From NCBI RefSeq assembly GCF_004362195.1, contig NZ_SNWG01000003.1, positions 50,244-114,243 of the forward strand: DNA of 64,000 nt, in the 5' to 3' direction. Each line of letters begins with the position of its first letter. Positions within the stretch are counted from its first letter, which is position 1. The notes beneath the pieces were generated by a model that was not told where the DNA came from, did not search any database, and saw only the letters and a list, made by a program, of their open reading frames with translations. Source of the DNA: Microbacterium sp. BK668 (GTDB taxonomy: Bacteria > Actinomycetota > Actinomycetes > Actinomycetales > Microbacteriaceae). Shown piece by piece: positions 51,560 through 60,053 of the stretch. The position numbers and the translations under genes were made by a program.

Positions 51560-51565
51560 CCGAGC

Positions 51566-52501
51566 ATGGCACTCGCACGGTTCTCGCCGCCGGGCGGCAT
51601 CGACGACTCGGGCGGCGACCCGGAATTCCTGGGACGCTGGGACGAGCTGGTGAGCGGGCTCATCGCCGCGAGCACCGAGCTCAGCGGGCGAGGCGCGTAC
51701 GTGAACCCCGCGCTCGGCGAGATTCCTCGCGAGCGACAGCGGGCCCTCACCTGGACGGGCCTGTCGCGGCCACTGCTCGTCGAGCACCGCGACCATCGGC
51801 GCGCGGCGTACGCGGCCGCCGAGGACCGGGCGGTGCAGATCGAGTACCTCGAGTGGCACGTCGAGCGCCGGGACGGGAAGATCTCGGCCGTCACGTTCAC
51901 GTGCGAGACACCGGAGTACTGGCGGCTGCTCGCCGAGATCCACCCCGACGTGGTGCTCGAGCGGTACCGGCAGCTCGTGTCGCCCGACGTCCGGCGGGAG
52001 GAGCTGTATCCCGGCGGCGAGTACGACCCCGGCAACCGGTGGAACACCACCGACGGGGCCGTCCACTACGTCATGCCCATCAACTCCATGCGAGACCTGC
52101 TGGGGGTCTCGCAGGAGATCGAGCCGTCGCAGCACGCGGACGACGGGTACGACGCCCTGCCGTACTCCCGCAAGACCGGAGCGGATGCGCGGATCGACTT
52201 CGACCTCTGGGCGATGTCGCGACAGGGGCTGCGCATCGCCACCGACGACCCGCCGGGGATATCGATGATCGGCTGGGACGACTCGGGCTGGACGCGGCCC
52301 GACGGACGCCCGGTCGGCGACTACTGGACGATCGTCCGGGGCGTTCGCGGTGCCGCCCTTCGCGTCGTCTATCGCGTTCCCGCGAGCGAAGGATTCGTGG
52401 TGGGCGATCTCTCGATCGGTGGCCGGCCCGTCGAGTTCGGCGCGCAGATCGCCGAGCACATCACCGTGGCCGCCCACGTCGTCGCGGGAGGGCGGTCATG
52501 A
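51566..52501 (+). CDS. Unknown protein coupled to a DyP-type peroxidase
   Basis: 311 residues with no recognised domain. No signal peptide or membrane helix. Several dense, conserved-looking blocks rich in aromatics: ALTWTGLSRPLLVEHRDHRRAAYAAAEDRAVQIEYLEWH, VTFTCETPEYWRLLAEIHPDVVLERYRQLVSPDV, ELYPGGEYDPGNRWNTTDGAVHYVMPINSMRDLLGV and FDLWAMSRQGLRIATDDPPGISMIGWD. The stop TGA overlaps the ATG of the DyP gene (ATGA), so the two are translated together. This suggests a partner, substrate-delivery or product-processing role; could also be an independent enzyme. A leaderless-type -10 lies in front. Confidence 0.72.
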   Translation: MALARFSPPGGIDDSGGDPEFLGRWDELVSGLIAASTELSGRGAYVNPALGEIPRERQRALTWTGLSRPLLVEHRDHRRAAYAAAEDRAVQIEYLEWHVERRDGKISAVTFTCETPEYWRLLAEIHPDVVLERYRQLVSPDVRREELYPGGEYDPGNRWNTTDGAVHYVMPINSMRDLLGVSQEIEPSQHADDGYDALPYSRKTGADARIDFDLWAMSRQGLRIATDDPPGISMIGWDDSGWTRPDGRPVGDYWTIVRGVRGAALRVVYRVPASEGFVVGDLSIGGRPVEFGAQIAEHITVAAHVVAGGRS

Positions 52502-54240
52502 GCGGAGGAGCGGAGGCGCTCGCGGGGCTCGGCGCTTCCCCCGTGGCGCGCCTCTCGGGGATCACGCTGCCGGAGCCGCCGTCGGCCGAGCGCGCGTCGT
52601 CGGGACTGCTCGGCGACGGCGAGCCCGATGTCCCGACGACGACGGATGCCTCGGCCGAGCCGCTCTTCGATGCGGCGGCCGCGTCCGACATCCAGGGCAA
52701 CGTCATCCCGGGGTTCAACAAGGACCACCAGCGGTTCCTCTTCTTCACGGCGACCGACGTCGACCGCGCCCGCGCGTGGCTGCGCCAGCTGGCGGGCCGA
52801 CTGTCGAGCATGCAGGAGGTGCTCGACTTCCGGCGGGAGTTCCGCCGGGAGCGGCTGGCGTCGGGAAGCGGTGAGCCGACGAGAACCGCGACGTGGACGG
52901 CGTTCGCGCTGTCGGGGTCGGCGGTGCGCAGGCTGCTCGGCGAGGATGCGCTTCGGCAGATGGGCGACCAGGCGTTCCGGCAGGGGATGGCGGCCCGGTC
53001 GACGTACCTCGGCGATCCCGCCGACCCCGGGGTGCCCGGGCACCGGGAAGGCTGGCGCGTCGGCGCACCGGGCGCTGAGCCCGAGTTCCTCGTGATCGTC
53101 GCGTCGGACGCCGCCGCGGACCTCGAGGACGCGGCATCCGATCTCATCCTCGAAGCCACCGGACACGGCGTCGCCCTCGTGTTCGACCAGCCCGGCGAGA
53201 ACCTCCCCGGCAATCTCGCGGGGCACGAGCATTTCGGCTTCAAGGACGGCGTATCGCAGCCGGGCATCCGCGGCACGACGGCCGATGGCGAGCACGTGAG
53301 CCCGCGGTACCTCGACCCCCGTCACCCGCACTCCCGGATCTTCGGCAAGCCGGGGCAGCCGCTCGTGTGGCCCGGTCAGTTCGTCGCGGGCTGGCCCCGG
53401 CAGAGCCCGGCCGACCCGGTCGCGCCGGACGGGAGTGCCGACGCGTTCCCCGCCTGGGCGCGCAACGGCTCGTACCTCGTCTTCCGCCGGCTCACGCAGG
53501 ACGTGCTCGCCTTCTGGGACTTCGTCGGCCGCGCCGCACGGGCCCACGGCACCGACCCCGTCCGGTTCGCCTCGATGCTCGTCGGCCGCTGGCCGAGCGG
53601 GGCGCCGGTCTCGCGAACCGCCGACAGCGACGACCTGGCCCTCGCCGGCGACGAGTTCGCCCACAATCACTTCCAGTTCGACGACGACACCAGGCAATGG
53701 ATGCCGAGTCCCGCCCTCGCCGAGGCGGGCTACTCCGGCGACAGCCACCCTCGCGCGCGGTCGGACCTCTTCGGGCAGGTGTGCCCGCTGGCCGGTCACA
53801 TCCGCAAGATGAACCCGCGGGACGGCGGCACGGACTTCGGCGCGCCGGCGGACACGTTCCTGCGCCTGCTGCTCCGCCGCGGCATCCCCTTCGGACCCCC
53901 GCTGGCGGGCGTCGACGATCCGTCGGCGGAGCTCGTCGAGACCGAGCGCGGCCTGCTGTTCGCCGCCTACATGACCTCGATCGAGGATCAGTTCGAGTTC
54001 GTCGTGCGGCGGTGGGCGAACTCGCCCGTGCAGCCGAACGTCGGCGGCCACGACCCGATCATCGGTCAGGCGGACGTGTACGGCGACCGCACGCGGCATG
54101 TCGAGGTGCCGACGAGTGCGGGCGAGATGCGCCGGGTGGAGATCCCCTCCGAGTTCGTGACGGTGACCGGCGGCGGCTACTTCTTCGCGCCCGGCATCTC
54201 GGCGGTGCGGGACGTGCTCGGCGCGTCCCCACCCGGCTGA
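52498..54240 (+). CDS. Large DyP-type heme peroxidase
   Basis: 580 residues; the ATG overlaps the preceding stop. Hallmarks: distal Asp250 in HEHFGFKDGVSQPG, the heme-ligand His434 in CPLAGHIRKMNPRDGG, the fold start SDIQGNVIPGFNKDHQRFLFFTA, and LVFRRLTQDVLAFWDF. Common bacterial DyP proteins have ~300-450 residues; this size is nearer to the large, high-activity class. No Tat or Sec signal is visible, so it acts in the cytoplasm or in a compartment; no encapsulin gene is nearby. It oxidises dyes/phenolics with H2O2; the physiological substrate is unknown. Confidence 0.9.
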   Translation: MSGGAEALAGLGASPVARLSGITLPEPPSAERASSGLLGDGEPDVPTTTDASAEPLFDAAAASDIQGNVIPGFNKDHQRFLFFTATDVDRARAWLRQLAGRLSSMQEVLDFRREFRRERLASGSGEPTRTATWTAFALSGSAVRRLLGEDALRQMGDQAFRQGMAARSTYLGDPADPGVPGHREGWRVGAPGAEPEFLVIVASDAAADLEDAASDLILEATGHGVALVFDQPGENLPGNLAGHEHFGFKDGVSQPGIRGTTADGEHVSPRYLDPRHPHSRIFGKPGQPLVWPGQFVAGWPRQSPADPVAPDGSADAFPAWARNGSYLVFRRLTQDVLAFWDFVGRAARAHGTDPVRFASMLVGRWPSGAPVSRTADSDDLALAGDEFAHNHFQFDDDTRQWMPSPALAEAGYSGDSHPRARSDLFGQVCPLAGHIRKMNPRDGGTDFGAPADTFLRLLLRRGIPFGPPLAGVDDPSAELVETERGLLFAAYMTSIEDQFEFVVRRWANSPVQPNVGGHDPIIGQADVYGDRTRHVEVPTSAGEMRRVEIPSEFVTVTGGGYFFAPGISAVRDVLGASPPG

Positions 54241-54282
54241 CCGTCACGGGTAACGTGTGGGGACAACGTCGAAGGAGCTGCC

Positions 54283-54435
54283 ATGTCGTCCCCCCACGAT
54301 CACGTTCCGGCGCCCGATGAGCCGACGGTTCCCGAGCTCGAAGAGGACGAGACCGTCGCGCCGCGCCCCGAGGAGGAGATCGCCGACCGCCTGCGGGCGA
54401 AGCCCGATACCGCCGACCACACCCGGCACGGCTGA
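54283..54435 (+). CDS. Small acidic hypothetical protein, 50 residues
   Basis: AAGGAG lies 6 nt before the ATG. The product is very acidic (MSSPHDHVPAPDEPTVPELE, then EDETVAPRPEEEIADRLRAKPDT) and probably disordered. It starts 42 nt after the DyP stop on the same strand and so may belong to that operon. No family recognised. Confidence 0.5.
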   Translation: MSSPHDHVPAPDEPTVPELEEDETVAPRPEEEIADRLRAKPDTADHTRHG

Positions 54436-54480
54436 CCCGCGGCAGCGGCGTCCGGGGGCGGTGTTGCCCGCTGGTCGGCG

Positions 54481-56427
54481 TCAGACCAGGAGCTGGTGTC
54501 GCGCGAGGTCGCGATACAGCGGCGTCGTCTCGACGAGCTCCGAGTGCGTGCCCTGACCCACGACCCGGCCGTGGTCCATCACGACGATGTGGTCGCTGTC
54601 GACGACGGTCGACAGGCGGTGCGCGATCACCACGAGGGTCCGCCCCGAGGCGACGGCGTCGATCGCATCGCGCATCCGCTGCTCGTTGAGCCCGTCGAGT
54701 GACGACGTGGACTCGTCCAGCAGCAGGATCGGCGGAGCCAGGAGCAGGGCCCGGGCGATCGCGAGACGCTGGCGCTCGCCGCCCGAGAGCATGACGCCGC
54801 TCTCGCCGACCGGCGCATCGACGCCGAGGGGACTGCGCTCGAGCACCTCGCCGAGATTGACCGCGCGCAGCACGCGCTCGCACTCCGCATCCGAGGCCTC
54901 GGGGGAGGCCAGCCGGAGGTTCTCGCCGATCGTGCCGGCGAGGGTCGGGGCATCCTGCTCGACGTAGCCGAGCTGGGCGCGCAGCGCCTCGCGGTCGAGC
55001 GTGCGGACGTCTTCGCCGCCGAGGAGCACGGCGCCCGACGTGGGGTCGTAGAACCGCTCGACGAGCGCGAGCGTCGTGCTCTTGCCCGCACCCGACGGAC
55101 CGACGAGCGCGACGCGGGCGCCGCGCGGAACGGAGAACGACACACCCCGGAGGACGTCGGCCGACGAGTGCGTCTTCGGGGCCGCAGGCGCCTCGTCGCC
55201 CTCCGCGAGACGGCGGAGGTCGTCGGCGACGGACTTGTCGACGTGGGCGTCGTCCAGCGCGGCGAGCGCGGCGTCCTCGGCCCGGCGGCGCGCCGCGACA
55301 ACGGCCTCCGGGTAGCGGAAGTGCACGTCGCGGAACTCGATCGCGGGCGTCGGGGAGGGGGCGGCGGCCTCGGGCTCGCGCGCGCGGACTGACGCCGCGA
55401 TCGCGGCATCCTGCTGCGTCTCGGTCGGCAGGTCGAGGATCTCCTGGATCCGGCCCAGGGCTCCGAGCGCCTGGTTGACCGACGTGATCGCTCCGAAGAA
55501 GGTGCCGAGCGGGGCGATGAGGAGGAAGAGGAACATGACGAACGTCACCAGCGCCGCAATCGTGATGGCGCCCGAGGCGACGCGCAGACCGCCGACGCCG
55601 AGCACGACGAGGAGCGAGACCTGCAGTGCGATTCCCGCGACGGGGACGATGAGCGCCGACACCTTCGCGATGCGCACGCCCTGACCGTATGCTTCGCCGG
55701 CGAGTCCGGCGATCGCGACCTCCTCGCGGTCGCTGGCGCCCGAGGCGCGCACCGTGCGGATCGACCCGATCGCCCGCTCCACGCCGGAGGCCAGTTCGCC
55801 GACCCTCTCCTGCTGGTCCTTCGTCGCGCGGCGGATGCGTCCGCTGAGCAGTCCCACGACCGCGATCGACACGCCGATGACGACGACGATGAGCCCGAGG
55901 AGGACGGGGTCGATGAGGGCCATCGCGACGAGCGCGCCGACGAAGACGAGCGAGTTGCCCACGGCGTCGGCGAGCCCCTGAGTCAGCACGGCGTACAGGA
56001 GGGTCGTGTCGGTGCCGACGCGGGAGACGAGATCGCCCGTCCGGCGCGCGTCGAACTCGCTGATCGGGAGGTGCAGGATGCGCGAGATGAGCTTGCGGCG
56101 CGACGAGTAGACCACCGCGGTGCCCGTGCGCTGCAGGAGGTAGTGCTGATAGCCGGAGATGAGCGACGCGATGATGACGAGCGCGACGATGCCCCACACG
56201 AGCAGGCCGAGGGGCTCGCCGGCTTCGACGCGACCGATGAGCACTCCCACGAAGAGGGGCTGCGCAAGGGTGGCCGCGGCGGCGATGATGCTCAGGATCG
56301 CGACGACGATGAGCACTCGCTTGTGCTCGAAGAGGAAGGGAAGCAGCTGCGCGAGGCTCGCGCGCGGGCCCTCCTGAGGCGCGCGCCGGCCCCTCCGCGC
56401 TCGAGCGGGGGACGTCGTGGTGGACAT
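54481..56427 (-). CDS. ABC exporter (MsbA/LmrA-type half transporter) with insert in its ATPase domain
   Basis: 648 residues. Six transmembrane helices in the first ~320 residues (VLIVVAILSIIAAAATLAQPLF; VWGIVALVIIASLISG; LVFVGALVAMALIDPVLLGLIVVVIGVSIAVVGLL...). The nucleotide-binding domain has Walker A GPSGAGKS (443-450), signature LSGGERQR (547-554), Walker B ILLLDE (567-572) and VIAHRLSTV. Between the first strand (FRDVHFRYPEA) and the second (VLRGVSF) lies a charged insert of ~48 residues (376-423), absent from typical exporters. It needs a homodimer to work. Substrate unknown; lipid or drug export is usual. Confidence 0.92.
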   Translation of the reverse strand: MSTTTSPARARRGRRAPQEGPRASLAQLLPFLFEHKRVLIVVAILSIIAAAATLAQPLFVGVLIGRVEAGEPLGLLVWGIVALVIIASLISGYQHYLLQRTGTAVVYSSRRKLISRILHLPISEFDARRTGDLVSRVGTDTTLLYAVLTQGLADAVGNSLVFVGALVAMALIDPVLLGLIVVVIGVSIAVVGLLSGRIRRATKDQQERVGELASGVERAIGSIRTVRASGASDREEVAIAGLAGEAYGQGVRIAKVSALIVPVAGIALQVSLLVVLGVGGLRVASGAITIAALVTFVMFLFLLIAPLGTFFGAITSVNQALGALGRIQEILDLPTETQQDAAIAASVRAREPEAAAPSPTPAIEFRDVHFRYPEAVVAARRRAEDAALAALDDAHVDKSVADDLRRLAEGDEAPAAPKTHSSADVLRGVSFSVPRGARVALVGPSGAGKSTTLALVERFYDPTSGAVLLGGEDVRTLDREALRAQLGYVEQDAPTLAGTIGENLRLASPEASDAECERVLRAVNLGEVLERSPLGVDAPVGESGVMLSGGERQRLAIARALLLAPPILLLDESTSSLDGLNEQRMRDAIDAVASGRTLVVIAHRLSTVVDSDHIVVMDHGRVVGQGTHSELVETTPLYRDLARHQLLV

Positions 56428-56467
56428 GCGGGATCCCTGGGTTCTGATTCGGGAGCGGGCGAACGCC

Positions 56468-56680
56468 CTATCTTCGACCGTACTTCTTGTGGACAGCCTG
56501 CTTGCTCACGCCGAGGGCATCGGCGATCGCGAGCCACGAATAGCCCTGCCCGCGCGCCCGGCGCACCTGTTCCGCCTCGGCTCGTGCGAGGTCGGCGTGG
56601 AGCTCCCGCAGCCGGCGCAGCTCGGGAAGCGGGTCGCCGCCCTGTGCTGCGCCGATGGCGGTGCGGATGTCGTCGCTCAT
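56468..56680 (-). CDS. Small HTH protein with self-regulation signals
   Basis: 70 residues from the ATG at 56680. A coiled-coil-like N-terminus (LPELRRLRELHADLARAEAEQVRRAR) is followed by a helix-turn-helix GYSWLAIADALGVSKQAVHKKYGRR. This is the AsnC/Rok-like small HTH type seen widely in actinobacteria. Upstream, two GTCAAC-N4-GTTGAC palindromes overlap a TTGACA/TAAGGT promoter, so it very likely represses itself. It ends 40 nt after the ABC exporter start, so it is a probable regulator of that gene. Confidence 0.8.
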   Translation of the reverse strand: MSDDIRTAIGAAQGGDPLPELRRLRELHADLARAEAEQVRRARGQGYSWLAIADALGVSKQAVHKKYGRR

Positions 56681-56683
56681 GTG

Positions 56684-56729
56684 CGTCAACCTTAGTTGAC
56701 GGGTCGGGATGCTGTCAACTTCGGTTGAC
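56684..56729 (-). promoter_or_regulatory. Promoter with two palindromic operators upstream of the small HTH gene
   Basis: CGTCAAC-CTTA-GTTGACG (56684-56701) and GTCAAC-TTCG-GTTGAC (56714-56729), centres 29 bp apart. On the minus strand TTGACA (56718-56713) and TAAGGT (56694-56689) form a promoter with an 18-nt spacer; both elements lie within the dyads, so a bound repressor would block polymerase. The -10 ends 8 nt before the ATG. Confidence 0.7.
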
Positions 56730-56921
56730 GGGTGGTCCCGCGCGCGTCGCGTCGGCGGCGCCGGGCGCCGCCGTTCGGGACCCGACCGGCGGCGACCGGG
56801 ACGGGAGCCGAATCTCACGCCAATTTCGTATGCAATCTCGTCACGCCCGCTAATCTGGGTGAGGGCACCGGCGGCCGGCTCCCGTCGAGTCGCCGCTGGA
56901 AGTAGCGAAGGGAATCGGGGG

Positions 56922-57584
56922 ATGACCGACACCGTCGTCGTGCAGCTGGACGAGGACCCGTCCTCGCGCGGTGACCTCACGCGGCAGATCCGCGAGGCGA
57001 TCCTGGGGGCGGAGTTCGCTCCGCACCAGCGTCTGATCGAGGCCGATCTCAGCGAGCGCTACGACGCATCCCGCGCGGCGGTCCGTACGGCACTGCTGAA
57101 CCTCGCCAACGAGGGGCTCGTCGAGCGCGTGCCGAATCGCGGAGCGCGGGTGCGGGCGATCAGCGTCGACGAGGCCGTCGAGATCGTCGAGGTGCGGATC
57201 GGGCTCGAGACGCTGTGCGCGCGCAAAGCGGCGGAGCACCTGACGGATGCCGATGCCGACGGTCTGCGGACGCTTCGCGACGACATCGGGGCCGCCGTGG
57301 CATCCGGGAATCTCGTCGAGTACTCGCGGCTGAATCAGGAGCTCGACCGGCGCATCCGAGTGCTGTCTCGTCACGCCACGGCGACGCAGCTGCTCGAGCG
57401 GCTGCGGGCGCAGTCGGCGCGCCACCAGTTCCGCCTGGCCTTCCATCCCGGCCGCGCCGCGCAGTCGGCGCCCGAGCACATCGCGATCATCGACGCGATC
57501 CTGTCGCGGGATCCGGATGCCGCGGAGGCCGCGACGCGCGCCCACCTGACCGGCATCGTCGACGTGCTGCGCGGGATGGACTGA
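56922..57584 (+). CDS. GntR-family (FCD) transcriptional regulator
   Basis: 220 residues from the ATG at 56922. Winged helix: DLTRQIREAILGAEFAPHQRLIEADLSERYDASRAAVRTALLNLANEGLVERVPNRGARV. The FCD domain follows with VEIRIGLETLCARKAAEHL-like and LNQELDRRIRVLSRHATATQLLERLRAQSARHQF. Upstream, an AT-rich patch TTTCGTATGCAATCTCG (~56824-56840) may be its own operator. It is convergent with the liv operon and lies close to it, so control of that importer and of the LigM-type gene is plausible, though unproven. Confidence 0.9.
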   Translation: MTDTVVVQLDEDPSSRGDLTRQIREAILGAEFAPHQRLIEADLSERYDASRAAVRTALLNLANEGLVERVPNRGARVRAISVDEAVEIVEVRIGLETLCARKAAEHLTDADADGLRTLRDDIGAAVASGNLVEYSRLNQELDRRIRVLSRHATATQLLERLRAQSARHQFRLAFHPGRAAQSAPEHIAIIDAILSRDPDAAEAATRAHLTGIVDVLRGMD

Positions 57585-57617
57585 CCTCCGCCGGCTCCCG
57601 CAGGGGGCGGCCCTCGA

Positions 57618-57636
57618 CCCTTCGACAAGCTCAGGG
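57618..57636. repeat. CCCTTCGACAAGCTCAGGG repeat
   Basis: A 19-bp near-palindrome of the kind scattered through many high-GC genomes. Located between the convergent GntR gene and the liv binding-protein gene, just before the hairpin at 57654. Confidence 0.6.
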
Positions 57637-57653
57637 GCGGGAGGACGGCGGAA

Positions 57654-57680
57654 GGGGCGGCCCGCTGTGCGGACCGCCCC
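57654..57680. terminator. Hairpin between convergent GntR and liv genes
   Basis: GGGGCGG-C-CCGC-TGT-GCGG-A-CCGCCCC: a 7+4-bp stem with one C/A mismatch. Bidirectional by position. Confidence 0.65.
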
Positions 57681-57696
57681 TTCGTCGTAGCCGGGG

Positions 57697-58965
57697 TCAG
57701 CCCCAGTTCTCGGCGGGAGCGTAGCCCCGGCCGTTGTACTTCTGCACCTGCACGGTGGAGACGGCCGGCTGACCGTCCTCGGTGGTGTTGACGCTGGAGC
57801 CTTCGAGCATGAGCGGCGCGACGTAGTCGCTGACCGCTCGCAACTCCTCCATGAAGTTCGCTCGGGTCGGCTCGGTCATGTTCTGGAACACCTGGTCGAG
57901 CGTCGCGCCGACCTGGTACGACCACACGCAGTGCGGGAACGCCGGGGTTTCGGGGTAGTTCGCGTACTCCTTGAGCTCCTCGAGGAACGTGGCGCCCTCC
58001 TCGCTCTCGGCGAAGGTCGGAGCGGCCGCGGACTGGGCGAAGGCGACGGTGTAGACGCCGGGGAACGCCGACGCGCCTCCGGGCTCGAGGATCGCGGTCG
58101 GGCTCGAGGTGTTCGAGGGGAGGAACCAGCTCGGCAGCCAGCCGAGCTCCTGCGTCTTCTGCAGCGAGGAGATGACGAGGGGCGTGATCGACATGGCGTT
58201 GAAGAACACGTCGGCATCCGACCCCGCCAGCTCCGTCAGCTGCGCGTCCACGTTCGTGTCGGTCGCCTCGTAGGTGAGCTCCTTGACGATCTCGATGTTG
58301 TCGGCGCCCTCGATGGCTCGCTTGAAGCCCTCGACGTAGCCCTCGCCGTAGTCGTCGTTCTGGGAGAGGATCGCGACCTTGTGCGGGTCGCTGGAGGAGG
58401 CGAGAAGCTCGCCGAACGCCTCGCCCTCGTTCTGGTAGATGGGCACGAAGCCGAGCGACCAGGGGCTCTCCTCCTGGCTGGAGAAGATCGGGTCGCCCGT
58501 CATGATGAGCGCCTGCGGCACCTCGTCGGCGATGGCCGCCTCCCGCCACGCGCGGTTGGTGGGTGTTCCCAGGCCGGCGGTCATGGCGAAGACGCTGTCC
58601 TTCAGCTGGTCGAAGTTCGCGGCGGCCTTCTGCGGGTCGTACCCGTCGTCGAGCGACTCGATCTCGACCTGGCGTGTCTTGCCGTCGCCGAACTCCACGC
58701 CGCCGTCGGCGTTCTTGGCCCCGAAGTACGCGGTGATGCCGGCGACCGTGCAGGTGCCGGGTCCCGCCGTCGCGCCCGAGAGCGGCGTGGTGATGCCGAG
58801 CGTGATCGTGTCGTCGGTGATGCCGGGGCTCGCCGCGGCCGCGCCTCCGCTCTCGCTGGGGCTCCCGCTGTCTCCGCCGCGGGCGCATCCGGCTGCGAGC
58901 AGGGCGACGATGCCCACGCCCGCGACGACCGACACGGCCCGCATCGTGGTGCGGTGAGTGATCAT
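57697..58965 (-). CDS. Liv-type ABC importer, substrate-binding lipoprotein
   Basis: 422 residues from the ATG at 58965, which overlaps the upstream permease stop (ATGA). Lipoprotein signal MRAVSVVAGVGIVALLAAGC with a Cys-anchored start, then a Gly/Ser linker. Periplasmic-binding-protein type I fold (Peripla_BP_6): DTITLGITTPLSGATAGPGTCTVAGITAYF, HKVAILSQNDDYGEGYVEGFKRAI, DVFFNAMSITPLVISSLQKTQELGW. Such proteins bind branched-chain amino acids, amides or aromatic acids; beside LigM and aromatic genes, an aromatic acid is the better guess. Last gene of the five-gene importer. Confidence 0.93.
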   Translation of the reverse strand: MITHRTTMRAVSVVAGVGIVALLAAGCARGGDSGSPSESGGAAAASPGITDDTITLGITTPLSGATAGPGTCTVAGITAYFGAKNADGGVEFGDGKTRQVEIESLDDGYDPQKAAANFDQLKDSVFAMTAGLGTPTNRAWREAAIADEVPQALIMTGDPIFSSQEESPWSLGFVPIYQNEGEAFGELLASSSDPHKVAILSQNDDYGEGYVEGFKRAIEGADNIEIVKELTYEATDTNVDAQLTELAGSDADVFFNAMSITPLVISSLQKTQELGWLPSWFLPSNTSSPTAILEPGGASAFPGVYTVAFAQSAAAPTFAESEEGATFLEELKEYANYPETPAFPHCVWSYQVGATLDQVFQNMTEPTRANFMEELRAVSDYVAPLMLEGSSVNTTEDGQPAVSTVQVQKYNGRGYAPAENWG

Positions 58966-60053
58966 GTGTCTTGCCTTCTCTCTGACTCTGTTGGTGGGTG
59001 GGTGGATACGTCTGCGCCGTCCGGCGCGCCGGTCGAGGGGACGCCCGCGGTGGATGCCGCGGCCCGCGCCGCCGCCGCGCCGCCGCCGGAGCGTCCGTGG
59101 CGTCGCCGCCGCCACAGGCGCGGGAGCGAGACGAGGCCTCCCGGCAGGACGAAGAGCACGAGCAGCAGGATCGCTCCCTGCAGGACCGCGGTGAGTCCCG
59201 GGTCGATGAGGTTGGTCAGCTGCGGGGTGAGGACGTAGTACGCGCCCCCGAGCAGCGACCCGAGGATGCTGCCGGCGCCGCCGATGACCATCGAGGCGAC
59301 CAGGGTGATCGAGTGGCCGAAGCTCAGGGTCTCGGGGGACGTGTACTGGATGACGACCATGTAGAGGAAGCCGCTCACACCGCCCAGGAGCGAGGCGACG
59401 GTGAACGCGAGCACCTTGTAGCGGTAGGGCGAGATCCCCATGGATGCCGCGACCGCCTCGTTGCCCTTGACGATGGCGAACGCGCGCCCGTACTTGCCGC
59501 GCACGAGGTTGCGGGTGAGCAGGAACGCGATCCCGCCGATGAGCAGCACGATGTAGAGCTGCCACTGGTCGTCGTAGAGTCCGGTCCACTCGGGCGCGTC
59601 GGAGAACCGGGCCGAGACGCCCTGCGAACCGCCGGTGACGTCGGAGAGGCGCTTGGCCAGCGGCACCCCCACGATGGGGAGGGCGATCGTGACCATCGCG
59701 ATCGCGAGGCCGCCGAGCCGTGCAGCCGCGAGGGCGACGAGCAGGCCCGCCACCGCGGGGATGAGGCACGCCAGCACGAACACGAGGGCGATGTTCCAGT
59801 CCTGCTGCACCCCGTACGCCGTGACGTAGGCGCCGAGTCCGAGGAAGAAGATCTGGCCCAGCGAGACCTGCCCCGTGTACCCCATCACGACGTTGAGTCC
59901 GAGGACCGCCACCGCGAAGACCCCGATGCGCGCGATCGTCGTGTTGGCGAACTCGGGAAGGATGAGGGGCAGGACGATCGCGAGCGCGACGATCAGCAGG
60001 ATCCCGACCCAGCGGACCCAGGGCGTGCGGAGGAACGCGGTTGCGGTGGCCAT
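58962..60053 (-). CDS. Liv-type ABC importer permease (LivM-like)
   Basis: 363 residues. LivM-type helices VGILLIVALAIVLPLILP, GVFAVAVLGLNVVMGYTGQVSLGQIFFLGLGAYV, and LAFTVASLLGGVSGFLYMVVIQYTSPE; the EAA-like loop is GRAFAIVKGNEAVAASMGISPYRYK. A long hydrophilic tail (RRHGRSGGGAAAARAAASTAGV...) extends beyond the usual end. Overlaps the neighbours at both ends (1 and 4 nt), so translation is coupled. Confidence 0.94.
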   Translation of the reverse strand: MATATAFLRTPWVRWVGILLIVALAIVLPLILPEFANTTIARIGVFAVAVLGLNVVMGYTGQVSLGQIFFLGLGAYVTAYGVQQDWNIALVFVLACLIPAVAGLLVALAAARLGGLAIAMVTIALPIVGVPLAKRLSDVTGGSQGVSARFSDAPEWTGLYDDQWQLYIVLLIGGIAFLLTRNLVRGKYGRAFAIVKGNEAVAASMGISPYRYKVLAFTVASLLGGVSGFLYMVVIQYTSPETLSFGHSITLVASMVIGGAGSILGSLLGGAYYVLTPQLTNLIDPGLTAVLQGAILLLVLFVLPGGLVSLPRLWRRRRHGRSGGGAAAARAAASTAGVPSTGAPDGADVSTHPPTESERRQDT

